Assembly: GCA_003223295.1 (NCBI GenBank)
Contig: QHYM01000145.1
Location: 1-33,748 of the forward strand
Direction: 5' to 3'
Length of the DNA: 33,748 nt
Source: Acidobacteriota bacterium
GTDB lineage: Bacteria; Acidobacteriota; Terriglobia; Acidiferrales; UBA7541
Below, in pieces: positions 16,274 through 23,093 of the stretch. The translations under genes were made by a program, and so were the position numbers. Below the pieces are notes generated by a model, which did no database searches, was not told the DNA's origin, and saw nothing but the letters and a program-made list of their open reading frames with translations. The stretch's first letter is position 1, and each line of letters starts with the position of its first letter.

Positions 16274-17734
16274 TTGGCGAACGAAGTCATCACAACGACG
16301 CTTCCGGCAGTGGAATCGCGCGAAGCGCCTCATCTGAAGCGCGTGCTCGGACGTTGGGACCTCGTTCTGCTCTTTGTCGTCGCGGTCTTCAACTTAAACG
16401 TGGTCCCTTCAATTGCTGCCAACGGTGGCGTCACCGCCTGGCTCTGGATCATTTCGCTGCTTCTTTTTTTCTGGCCCCAGGGCATCGCGGTCATCGAACT
16501 CGCCCACCGCTATCCCGGCGAAGGCGGCGTCTACCTCTGGGCCAAGGAAGTCTTCGGCGACTTCCACGGTTTTCTCTCCGGCTGGTGCTACTGGACCAAT
16601 AACATGATGTACGTGCCCACCATCATGCTCTATTTCGTTGGCGTCTCCGTCTTCGTCCTCGGCCCTGCCCATGCTGGGCTAGCCGACAGCAAGTCCTTCG
16701 CGCTTGCGGCCTCCCTCGCGCTCCTTATCATCCTGGTCGTAATGAACATCGTCGGCCTCGGCGTCGGCAAATGGATCAACAATGTCGGCGGCCTCGGCAC
16801 GCTGATCGCTGGCGGCCTTCTGATTACCCTCGGCGTCATTGTGTGGATTCGCTTCGGAACTTCCGTAACCCCGGCGGATTTCCGGATTCCGGCGAACCCG
16901 CGCTTTGTTCTGAATTCTTTCGGCGTGATTTGTTTTGGTTTGGTCGGCCTGGAACTCGCCTCCGTTATGGGCGATGAAATCGAAAACCCGCGCAAAACTC
17001 TACCCGGAGCCGTCGCCTGGGGCGGCATTCTTTCCGGTGCGCTTTACATCGGCACGACGCTAACCTTGCTGGTCGCCGTCAGTAAAGACCAAATCAGCGT
17101 GCTCCAGGGCATCGTCCAGGCCGTCAGTCACATGTCCGCGCGTGTAGGCATCGGCTGGATAATCGCTCCTTTCGCTCTGATGCTCAGCTTGTCCATCGCC
17201 GGAATCGGTTCTGCCTGGCTCGGCGGTTCCGCGCGCATTCCCTTTGTCGCCGGACTCGATTCCTATATGCCCGAATGGCTCGGCAAGATCCATCCCAAGT
17301 ACGCGACGCCCTACGCCGCGCTAATCGTGCACGCCACGGTTTCCATGATTCTCGTAGTCATCAACTTCAGCTTTACACGAGCGGGAGTCCAGGAAACGTT
17401 CCAACAATTGCTATCGCTGGCTGTGGTTCTTCAGCTCATCCCGTTTCTCTATGTCTTTGGAGCACTTCTGAAGATCGCGATGGACAAAGATTTTCAGCCG
17501 GCCCGTTACCGTCGCCCCACACTGATTCTCGCGGGAGCTAGCGGATTGTTGACGACCATCCTGGCGATGGGTGTGGCATTTTTCCCGGCACAGCAAATCA
17601 AGTCCCTTCTGCGCTACGAAGTGTGGATGTTCGGCGGCACGCTTGCCTTCATTGGCCTGGCCGCGTTTTTCTTTTTTGTTTACGGCAGGCGCAAAGCCGC
17701 GCGCAAACTTGCTTCCGCGGTCCCCGCGTTATGA
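16274..17734 (+). CDS. APC-superfamily amino acid permease
   Basis: Encodes 486 aa from TTG 16274, 36 nt after the aminotransferase; GGGAG lies about ten bases upstream and no ATG fits better. The protein has about twelve hydrophobic segments. The APC signature is seen in the first helices (VVPSIAANGGVTAWLWIISLLLFFWPQGIAVIELAHRYPGEGGVYLWAKEVFG): the unwound glycine-rich helix 1 and the RYPGEGG motif typical of amino-acid/polyamine antiporters and uptake carriers. Helix 6 region FGVICFGLVGLELASVMGDEIENPRKTLP is also characteristic. It is an inner-membrane transporter for an amino acid or amine; with its neighbours, a substrate such as GABA or another amino acid is plausible but not shown. Confidence 0.88.
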   Translation: MANEVITTTLPAVESREAPHLKRVLGRWDLVLLFVVAVFNLNVVPSIAANGGVTAWLWIISLLLFFWPQGIAVIELAHRYPGEGGVYLWAKEVFGDFHGFLSGWCYWTNNMMYVPTIMLYFVGVSVFVLGPAHAGLADSKSFALAASLALLIILVVMNIVGLGVGKWINNVGGLGTLIAGGLLITLGVIVWIRFGTSVTPADFRIPANPRFVLNSFGVICFGLVGLELASVMGDEIENPRKTLPGAVAWGGILSGALYIGTTLTLLVAVSKDQISVLQGIVQAVSHMSARVGIGWIIAPFALMLSLSIAGIGSAWLGGSARIPFVAGLDSYMPEWLGKIHPKYATPYAALIVHATVSMILVVINFSFTRAGVQETFQQLLSLAVVLQLIPFLYVFGALLKIAMDKDFQPARYRRPTLILAGASGLLTTILAMGVAFFPAQQIKSLLRYEVWMFGGTLAFIGLAAFFFFVYGRRKAARKLASAVPAL

Positions 17735-17754
17735 AATGAATCTGGGAGGAAGTC

Positions 17755-19236
17755 ATGTCCAGCATTGCCAAGACCAGCGTTCGCACTTATCAGAACTACA
17801 TGAATGGCCAATGGGCCGCCAGCGTTTCCGGCGAAACGTTTCCTGTCTACGATCCTTCCACCGAAGAAGTGATCGCCCAGGTCGCTTCCTCGAACGCCGC
17901 CGACGTCGACAAAGCCGTCAAGGCCGCCCGCGCCGCCTTCGATTCCGGCCCCTGGCTCAGCACCACCGCTCAGGATCGCGGCCGCATTCTCTTCAAGCTC
18001 GCCGAAAAAATCCGCCAGAACACCGCGCAGCTCGCCGAACTCGAATGCCGCAACACCGGCAAGCCCATCGTCGAAGCCGAATACGACATCGCCGACGTCG
18101 CCACCTGCTTCGAATATTACGGCGGCCTCGCCAACAAGGTCACCGGCAGCGTGAATCCCGTTCCCGCCAACGCTCTCAGCTTCACCATGCGCGAGCCCAT
18201 CGGCGTCGCCGGCCAAATTATTCCGTGGAACTATCCGCTGCTTATGGCTGCCTGGAAACTCGCGCCCGCCATCGCCGCCGGCTGCACCTGCGTGCTCAAG
18301 CCCGCCGAACAAACTCCGCTTACCGCGCTCGAATTTGCAAACCATTTCGAAGAAGCCGGCCTGCCGCCCGGCGTGGTCAATATCGTCAACGGGTTCGGTG
18401 AATCTGCGGGCGCGGCCATCGTCGCGCATCCCAATGTCGACAAAATCGCCTTCACCGGTAGCGCCGCCGTCGGAAAGATCATCGTGAAGTCCGCCGCGGA
18501 CACGCTCAAGCGAGTTACTCTTGAGCTCGGCGGCAAGTCGCCCAACATTGTTTTCCCCGACGCGGATTGGGAAGCCGCCGTGGATGGCGCGCTCTTCGGT
18601 GTGTTTATCAATCAGGGCGAAGTTTGCTCTGCCGGCAGCCGCATCCTCGTCGAGAAAAAGATTTATCCCAAATTTGTCGAGGCCATGACGGAAAAAGCCA
18701 AGCGCATCAAGCTTGGCGCTCCGCTCGAACGCGACACCAAGATGGGCCCGCTTGTCAGCAAGGCGCAATACGACCGCGTCAACTCCTACCTCGATCTCGG
18801 CAAAAAGGAAGCCAAGGTCGCCATCGGCGGCGGCCGCCCCAAGCAGTTCACCAAGGGTTACTACGTCGAGCCCACGATCTTCTACGACGTGGCCAACTCC
18901 GCGCGCATCGCTCGCGAAGAAATTTTCGGCCCGGTCGCTTCCGTCATCCCCTTCGATGGCGAATCCGAAGCGATTCGCATCGCCAACGACACGCCGTACG
19001 GCCTCGCTGCCGCCGTTTGGACCCGCGACATTTACAAAGCCTTCCGCGTCGTCAAGTCGCTGCGCGCCGGCATCATCTGGGTCAATCACATGCAGCCGAC
19101 CTACGTCGAGGCGCCCTGGGGCGGCTACAAACAATCCGGCTTTGGCCGCGAACTCGGTCCCTGGGGTCTCGAAGAATATCTCGAGACCAAGCAAGTCTTC
19201 GTCAATCTCGACGAAACGCCCATCGGCTGGTACTAG
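17755..19236 (+). CDS. NAD(P)-dependent aldehyde dehydrogenase (aminoaldehyde/betaine-aldehyde type)
   Basis: Encodes 493 aa, normal for ALDH superfamily enzymes. Catalytic residues are intact: Asn159 in IIPWNYP, Glu257 in LELGGKSPN, and the nucleophile Cys291 in NQGEVCSAGSR. The Rossmann element FTGSAAVG is at 233-240. The short C-terminal region PWGGYKQSGFGRELGPWGLEEYLETKQV fits the betaine-aldehyde/aminobutyraldehyde dehydrogenase branch. It would oxidise the aldehyde made by the neighbouring aminotransferases to a carboxylate in the cytoplasm. The ribosome site GGAGG is strong and the gene begins 20 nt after the permease, clearly in the same operon. Substrate specificity is inferred. Confidence 0.92.
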   Translation: MSSIAKTSVRTYQNYMNGQWAASVSGETFPVYDPSTEEVIAQVASSNAADVDKAVKAARAAFDSGPWLSTTAQDRGRILFKLAEKIRQNTAQLAELECRNTGKPIVEAEYDIADVATCFEYYGGLANKVTGSVNPVPANALSFTMREPIGVAGQIIPWNYPLLMAAWKLAPAIAAGCTCVLKPAEQTPLTALEFANHFEEAGLPPGVVNIVNGFGESAGAAIVAHPNVDKIAFTGSAAVGKIIVKSAADTLKRVTLELGGKSPNIVFPDADWEAAVDGALFGVFINQGEVCSAGSRILVEKKIYPKFVEAMTEKAKRIKLGAPLERDTKMGPLVSKAQYDRVNSYLDLGKKEAKVAIGGGRPKQFTKGYYVEPTIFYDVANSARIAREEIFGPVASVIPFDGESEAIRIANDTPYGLAAAVWTRDIYKAFRVVKSLRAGIIWVNHMQPTYVEAPWGGYKQSGFGRELGPWGLEEYLETKQVFVNLDETPIGWY

Positions 19237-19271
19237 CGTTGAATACGCGCCGCCAATCCGCCTTTGTAGAG

Positions 19272-19289
19272 GCCGGGCTTCAGCCCGGC
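19272..19289. repeat. REP-like hairpin between aldD-like and gabT-like genes
   Basis: GCCGGGCT and AGCCCGGC form an 8-bp perfect stem with almost no loop. About 30 bases on, TTCCGAGCGTAGCGAG at 19321-19336 is nearly repeated at 20888-20903 (TTTCGAGCGCAGCGAG), so this 171-nt gap holds pieces of a dispersed intergenic repeat family. No T-run follows, so it is not a classic terminator; the operon may continue through it or be attenuated here. Confidence 0.5.
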
Positions 19290-19407
19290 GCGCGGGTGCC
19301 GCACCGCAACGCCATTGTCATTCCGAGCGTAGCGAGGAATCCTGGCAGCGAACTAGACGAACCGAGGTCGATGAGAAACACTCCCTAGATACCAAGTGAG
19401 GCTCTCC

Positions 19408-20802
19408 ATGAAAACCATCCAACTTCGCACCGAAATCCCCGGCCCGAAATCCCGCGCCCTCATGGCCCGCCGCGAAGCCGCCATCCCGCGCGGCCCCGCC
19501 AATGCCACGCCCATCTTCGCTGCGCGCGCTGAAGGCGCGATCCTCGAAGACGTGGACGGCAATCGCTATCTCGATTTTGCCGGCGGCATCGGGTGCCTCA
19601 ACGCCGGCCACCGTTCGCCTCGCGTCATCGCCGCGATCCGCCAGCAGCTGGAGAAGTTTTTGCACCTCTGCTTCGCCGTCACTCCCTACGAAGGCTACGT
19701 CGCCGTGGCGGAAAAGCTCAACGTACTCGCCCCCGGCAATTTCCCGAAGAAAACCATTCTGGTCAACTCCGGCGCCGAAGCCATCGAAAACTCCATCAAG
19801 ATCGCCCGCGCGTATACCAAGCGCCCCGCCGTTATCTGCTTCGAGGACGCATTCCATGGGCGCACGCTGCTCACCATGTCGCTCACCAGCAAGACGCATC
19901 CCTACAAAGCAGGCTTTGAGCCGTTCGCCAGCGACATCTACCGCATCCCGTACGCCTATCCGTATCGCCACGCCGCCGGAACATCCGCCGCGGATTTTGC
20001 GCATCATCTCGAAGACGCCTTCAAGCGCTCCGTCGCTCCCGAATCCGTCGCCGCCGTCCTTGCCGAGCCCGTTCTCGGCGAAGGCGGCTTCGTCGTGCCG
20101 CCGCGCGATTACTTCAAGCTGCTGCAAAAGATTTGCCGCGGGCACGGCATCCTTTTCATCGCCGACGAAGTGCAAGCCGGCTTCGGCCGCACCGGAAAAT
20201 GGTTCGCCTCCGAGCATTTCGGCATCGAGCCCGATCTGCTCGTCACCGCGAAATCGCTCGGCGGCGGCATGCCCATCGCCGCTGTCACCGGCCGCTCCGA
20301 AATCATGGACGCTCCGGGCCCGGGCTCTCTCGGCGGGACCTACTGCGGCCACCCGCTTTCCTGCGCCGCGGCGCTCGCCGCCATCGAAACCATCGAGAAG
20401 GATGGTTTGCTCGCGCGCTCCGCCGCCATCGGCAAGCGCTTCGAGGCGCGCGCCCTTGGCTGGCAGAAGAAATGGGACCTCGTCGGCGACGTGCGCGGCC
20501 TCGGCGGCATGTGCGCCATCGAACTGGTCCGCAGCTCCGCTGCCGCGGCTAGCGGCGCGAAAAACGACACGCGCGAGCCTGCTCGCCCTGGCGAGCCTGC
20601 CGATACCGAGACCAGGCAGATTGCGCGGTATTGCTATGAGCACGGCCTCATCACCATCACCGCGGGCACGTTCAACAACGTCATTCGCATCCTCGTCCCG
20701 CTCGTCGTTACCGACGAGCAGTTCGACGAAGGCCTCGACGTCATCGAAGCCGCCCTCGCTTCCGTCGCCGAGCCCAGGCACGCCGCCCTCTCCCGCGCGT
20801 AA
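19408..20802 (+). CDS. GabT-like class III aminotransferase (4-aminobutyrate/omega-amino acid)
   Basis: Encodes 464 aa from ATG 19408; a GTG 12 nt upstream is less likely because it lies where the ribosome site GTGAG should be. Class III features are intact: VNSGAEAIENSIKIARA at 119-135, FEDAFHGRTLLTMSLT at 145-160, IADEVQAGFGRTGK with Asp253, and the PLP lysine Lys282 in TAKSLGGGMPI. The overall pattern matches 4-aminobutyrate/omega-amino-acid aminotransferases. It would convert GABA or a similar omega-amine to a semialdehyde, which the upstream dehydrogenase could oxidise. One oddity is a low-complexity insert near residues 385-400 (EPARPGEPADTE), encoded by an imperfect repeat of GAGCCTGC. 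It ends the plus-strand cluster. Confidence 0.9.
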   Translation: MKTIQLRTEIPGPKSRALMARREAAIPRGPANATPIFAARAEGAILEDVDGNRYLDFAGGIGCLNAGHRSPRVIAAIRQQLEKFLHLCFAVTPYEGYVAVAEKLNVLAPGNFPKKTILVNSGAEAIENSIKIARAYTKRPAVICFEDAFHGRTLLTMSLTSKTHPYKAGFEPFASDIYRIPYAYPYRHAAGTSAADFAHHLEDAFKRSVAPESVAAVLAEPVLGEGGFVVPPRDYFKLLQKICRGHGILFIADEVQAGFGRTGKWFASEHFGIEPDLLVTAKSLGGGMPIAAVTGRSEIMDAPGPGSLGGTYCGHPLSCAAALAAIETIEKDGLLARSAAIGKRFEARALGWQKKWDLVGDVRGLGGMCAIELVRSSAAAASGAKNDTREPARPGEPADTETRQIARYCYEHGLITITAGTFNNVIRILVPLVVTDEQFDEGLDVIEAALASVAEPRHAALSRA

Positions 20803-20815
20803 CGCTTCATGTGTG

Positions 20816-20837
20816 GCACAGCCATTCTTGGCTGTGC
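20816..20837. repeat. Hairpin repeat GCACAGCC-N6-GGCTGTGC
   Basis: Perfect 8-bp stem with a 6-base loop (ATTCTT), 14 nt after the gabT-like stop. There is no T-run, so it looks like a dispersed REP-type element rather than an intrinsic terminator, though it could still stabilise the 3' end of the transcript. Confidence 0.5.
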
Positions 20838-20883
20838 GCTTACCGTGGCCTGGCTCCCAGCCGGCGTGTTCGCGGTTTCGCCC

Positions 20884-20982
20884 GTCGTTTCGAGCGCAGC
20901 GAGATTTCTGCGCCATTGCGTGCCGTATACGCAATGAAATCGCTCTTCGCTTGCTTCTTTCCTTTCCGAAACTTGAGATGAC
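20884..20982. repeat. 99-bp element with inverted ends and an internal hairpin (MITE/REP-like)
   Basis: The element begins GTCGTTTCGAG and ends CTTGAGATGAC, whose reverse complement GTCATCTCAAG matches the left end at 8 of 11 bases. Inside, CATTGCGT (20914-20921) and ACGCAATG (20929-20936) form an 8-bp stem with a 7-base loop. It contains the TTTCGAGCGCAGCGAG core shared with the copy at 19321-19336. It lies in the gap between gabT-like and DinB-like genes and encodes nothing. Confidence 0.45.
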
Positions 20983-21043
20983 TTCTCCCGCCACAAGAGC
21001 GTAAGATTCTCCCCGCCTTACTTCACGAGACAAGGAGAACCCG

Positions 21044-21664
21044 ATGAAGAACTTCGCCGTATCGCTCGTCCTGCTCGCCGCCGCCACCGCGGCCCCAGCC
21101 GTTCGCGCGCAAGCCACCTCAACGTCGCAGCAACCGCCCACCGTCGCGTCCGTCCTCAACACGCTTTACGGCATTGTCGAGCAGCAAGTGGTTTCCGCCG
21201 CCGAAGCTATGCCCGAAGACAAGTATTCCTTCGCGCCTACCAACGGCGAGTTCAAGGGCGTGCGCACATTCGCCGAAGAGGTGAAGCACCTCGGCTTCGC
21301 CAATCACCTCTTTTTCGGTCCGCTCACGGGCGAGACGATCGACGTGAAGTCCCTCGAGCAAAACACGAATGGCCCCGCTGAACTGAAGACCAAAGCCGAA
21401 ATCGTCCAGTACCTGAAGGACTCCTTCGCGCTCGGGCATCGCGCCATTGCCGCCATCACCTCTGAAAACGCGGTTACGCCGCTCGCCAAGCCGGTGCTGC
21501 CGTTCCTATCCACGCGCCTCGCTATCGCTAATATCGGCGCTTGGCATGCAGGGGATCACTACGGCCAGATGGTCGAGTACCTGCGGATGAACGGAATCAT
21601 CCCGCCCGCCAGCCGCCCCCGCCCGCCGCAACAGCCATCTTCGCAACCCAAATCTCAACGATAA
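21044..21664 (+). CDS. Secreted DinB-family protein
   Basis: Encodes 206 aa with a signal peptide (residues 1-22, cleavage near VRA-QA). The rest is a DinB-like four-helix bundle: LYGIVEQQVVSAAEAMPEDKYSFAP, a first histidine in VKHLGF (His82) and the C-terminal pair in WHAGDHYGQMVEYLRMNGIIPP (His168, His172), the expected metal-binding triad. Despite the name, DinB-like proteins are metal-binding proteins of mostly unknown activity, some being thiol-dependent transferases; exported forms are frequent in Acidobacteriota. The tail is Pro/Gln/Ser-rich. AAGGAG precedes the ATG. It is not obviously linked to the neighbouring catabolic operon. Confidence 0.88.
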   Translation: MKNFAVSLVLLAAATAAPAVRAQATSTSQQPPTVASVLNTLYGIVEQQVVSAAEAMPEDKYSFAPTNGEFKGVRTFAEEVKHLGFANHLFFGPLTGETIDVKSLEQNTNGPAELKTKAEIVQYLKDSFALGHRAIAAITSENAVTPLAKPVLPFLSTRLAIANIGAWHAGDHYGQMVEYLRMNGIIPPASRPRPPQQPSSQPKSQR

Positions 21665-21724
21665 ATCCGTCTTCATCGCAGTGGCGCAGCCCGCCTGCGG
21701 CAGACAGGCATTCTGGAACGGCCA

Positions 21725-22450
21725 CTACCAGAGTTCTTCGTGGGCGGGTTCTTCGGGCGCCTCTTTGCTTCTTGGCTTGCGTTCGTGGCGGGCGAGGGAG
21801 TCTTCGAGCATTTTGGAGATGCGGCGGTCGCGGGTTTCGGGAGTGCGGCAATAGAAGATGCCGAGGAGATGGTAGCGGCGTTGTAAGGGAGTCATGGACT
21901 GCCAGCCTTGATAGGCGCGGGGATCGCGAGCGAAAGCGAGCTTCAAAATGGGGGGCAAGTTCAGTTCGGCTTCCATGGTGGCCATAAGCTGTTCGGCAAT
22001 TCGTTCGGCGCGGCGGATGCGAGCTTCGGGACTTTTTACGCTCACGATCCAATCGCAGATCCATTTGCGCATGGAAAGGCCAAGCTGGTCGAACCAGCGG
22101 CGGAAGGAGCGGTCTTCGTTGAGGACGCGCTGGAATTCGGCGGGGACGATGGCAACGCGCTTTGCCGTGTCCGGCTCCAGATGGAACTGGGCGGTTTCGC
22201 CCAGGGCGGCGTTGCCGCCGATCCGCAAGCGCTTGGTGACAAGCAGGCAGTGGTAGCCTTTGCGGGTGGAGAACAGAACGCTGCGAAACGCGAAGCCGTT
22301 GATTTCGCCTTTGACTCGGACGTTGCCGTGGGCTCCCCAGACTTTGGAGACGTTAAACGGGATGCGGATAAAGACCAAGTTGAATCTCGAAGGGATGCGC
22401 TCGAGCGTGGCTTTGAAGGATTTGGCGACAAGTTTGGGCTTCGACTTCAT
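21725..22450 (-). CDS. YdeI/OmpD-associated family protein with DUF1905 domain
   Basis: Encodes 241 aa from ATG 22450. The reading frame extends to 22612 but the extra part is basic and unlike the family. The N-terminal half is a DUF1905 barrel: GNVRVKGEINGFAFRSVLF then LLVTKRLRIGGNAALGETAQFHLEPD. The C-terminal half matches YdeI-like proteins (bacteriocin-protection/OmpD-associated): FQRVLNEDRSFRRWFDQL near the middle and RIRRAERIAEQLMATME after it. The family is linked in other bacteria to envelope stress or antimicrobial peptide tolerance, but the mechanism is poorly known. It converges with the DinB-like gene. The tail is highly charged (RHERKPRSKEAPEEP). Confidence 0.78.
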   Translation of the reverse strand: MKSKPKLVAKSFKATLERIPSRFNLVFIRIPFNVSKVWGAHGNVRVKGEINGFAFRSVLFSTRKGYHCLLVTKRLRIGGNAALGETAQFHLEPDTAKRVAIVPAEFQRVLNEDRSFRRWFDQLGLSMRKWICDWIVSVKSPEARIRRAERIAEQLMATMEAELNLPPILKLAFARDPRAYQGWQSMTPLQRRYHLLGIFYCRTPETRDRRISKMLEDSLARHERKPRSKEAPEEPAHEELW

Positions 22451-22669
22451 GGCGGTTTCGCGCGGAAAAGGATAACACCGCGCAGGGCGTTGGCTGGTGG
22501 CGAGCCCTTGACCGGTTGAATCGAGAGGGGTGCCCCACCTTTGCGTTTGTCTTTGAAAGGAGCCCGTGGTGAGCGCCGCCGAACCATGGGACATTCTGCG
22601 CGGTTGGGGCAACTTGTAGCTACGCTTTTCGGGTGGGCATCGAACGAAGGAACTTCAAGGAGGAAAAGA

Positions 22670-22735
22670 ATGTCCCGCGTCCGTCAGGAAGAGCTGCCGT
22701 TTGTGGGGAGCTTACACATCTACCTTGGTGCTCCG
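22670..22735 (+). pseudogene. Possible remnant of a cupin-domain gene (5' end only)
   Basis: AAGGAGGAAAAGA precedes ATG 22670, an excellent ribosome site. The first residues, MSRVRQEELPFVGSLHIYLGA, resemble the N-terminus of small cupin proteins as I remember them; homology then stops and the frame runs into hairpin repeats. Nothing downstream restores a cupin barrel. The likely story is a truncation with repeat insertion. The match is short, so confidence is low. The 643-nt gap 22451-23093 otherwise holds only repeats and a terminator. Confidence 0.3.
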
Positions 22736-22766
22736 CATCCGTGCCGTCAGCTCTGCGGCACGCGTG

Positions 22767-22791
22767 CGGATTCCGCGAGCAGCGGAATCCG
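22767..22791. repeat. Hairpin CGGATTCCGC-N5-GCGGAATCCG
   Basis: Perfect 10-bp stem with a 5-base loop, preceded by a weaker stem TGCCG/CGGCA at 22742-22760. No T-run. It lies right after the cupin remnant and probably belongs to the same class of intergenic repeats seen elsewhere in the window. Confidence 0.5.
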
Positions 22792-22853
22792 AGACTCCAA
22801 CCTTGTAGGAGAGATTCTTCTTTCCCCGGTTTACTTTCAACTTTGAACTTTCG

Positions 22854-22905
22854 ATCGGAGGCCCTTCTAAGGCCGGAGACCCCGACCCGGTCGGGGCTGT
22901 GGACC
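22854..22905. repeat. Two-stem 52-bp repeat, copy 1
   Basis: Starts ATCGGAGG and ends GGACC. Stem 1 is GGCC (22860-22863) with GGCC (22871-22874) around a 7-base loop. Stem 2 is CCCCGACC (22880-22887) with GGTCGGGG (22889-22896). It aligns without gaps to copy 2 at 23025-23076, 38 of 52 positions identical, and the differences in the stems are paired changes that keep base pairing. Confidence 0.6.
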
Positions 22906-22972
22906 TCTGCAAGTTCTTTAAAATGCGCAGTTACGAAAACGACCGGCTAACCCCTTTGGAATGCGCACTTAC

Positions 22973-23006
22973 AAAAAAAGGGGGAGGGGGCAGTTGCCCC
23001 TTCCCC
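22973..23006 (-). terminator. Intrinsic terminator downstream of the DUF2911 gene
   Basis: GGGGAGGGGGCA (22981-22992) pairs with TGCCCCTTCCCC (22995-23006) over 12 bp with one G-T pair and a 2-base tip (in practice a slightly larger loop). Read on the minus strand the stem is followed by C and seven Ts (22973-22979). It sits about 90 nt past the stop of the DUF2911 gene, so it should end that transcript. Confidence 0.65.
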
Positions 23007-23024
23007 ATGCTGTCCCCACTGACA

Positions 23025-23076
23025 ATCGGAGGTTTCCCGCAGACCGGAGATTCCGACCGGGTCGGAACTGAGGACC
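23025..23076. repeat. Two-stem 52-bp repeat, copy 2
   Basis: Same layout as copy 1. Stem 1 is GGTT (23031-23034) with GACC (23042-23045), one G-T pair. Stem 2 is TTCCGACC (23051-23058) with GGTCGGAA (23060-23067). It falls in the 3' untranslated part of the DUF2911 transcript, between its stop and the terminator. Confidence 0.6.
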
Positions 23077-23093
23077 GTAGACTGACGACTGCC

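Noticed and set aside
14867-16333. Minus-strand open frame of 488 codons opposite the first aminotransferase
   Set aside because: Same GC-driven antisense effect; no recognisable domain and no ribosome site.
17680-19194. Minus-strand open frame of 504 codons opposite the aldehyde dehydrogenase
   Set aside because: Antisense shadow; the plus-strand enzyme has all catalytic residues.
19502-21004. Plus-strand open frame of 500 codons overlapping gabT in another frame
   Set aside because: Extremely Ser/Pro/Arg-rich product typical of an out-of-frame reading of a GC-rich gene.
19318-21162. Long minus-strand open frame (614 codons) opposite the gabT-like gene
   Set aside because: Shadow of a high-GC coding strand: composition is Gly/Ala/Asp/Arg-rich without motifs, and the opposite frame has complete aminotransferase motifs.
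21693-21709. Hairpin GCCTG/CAGGC between the convergent DinB-like and YdeI-like genes
   Set aside because: Short 5-bp stem without T-run; could be chance in GC-rich sequence.
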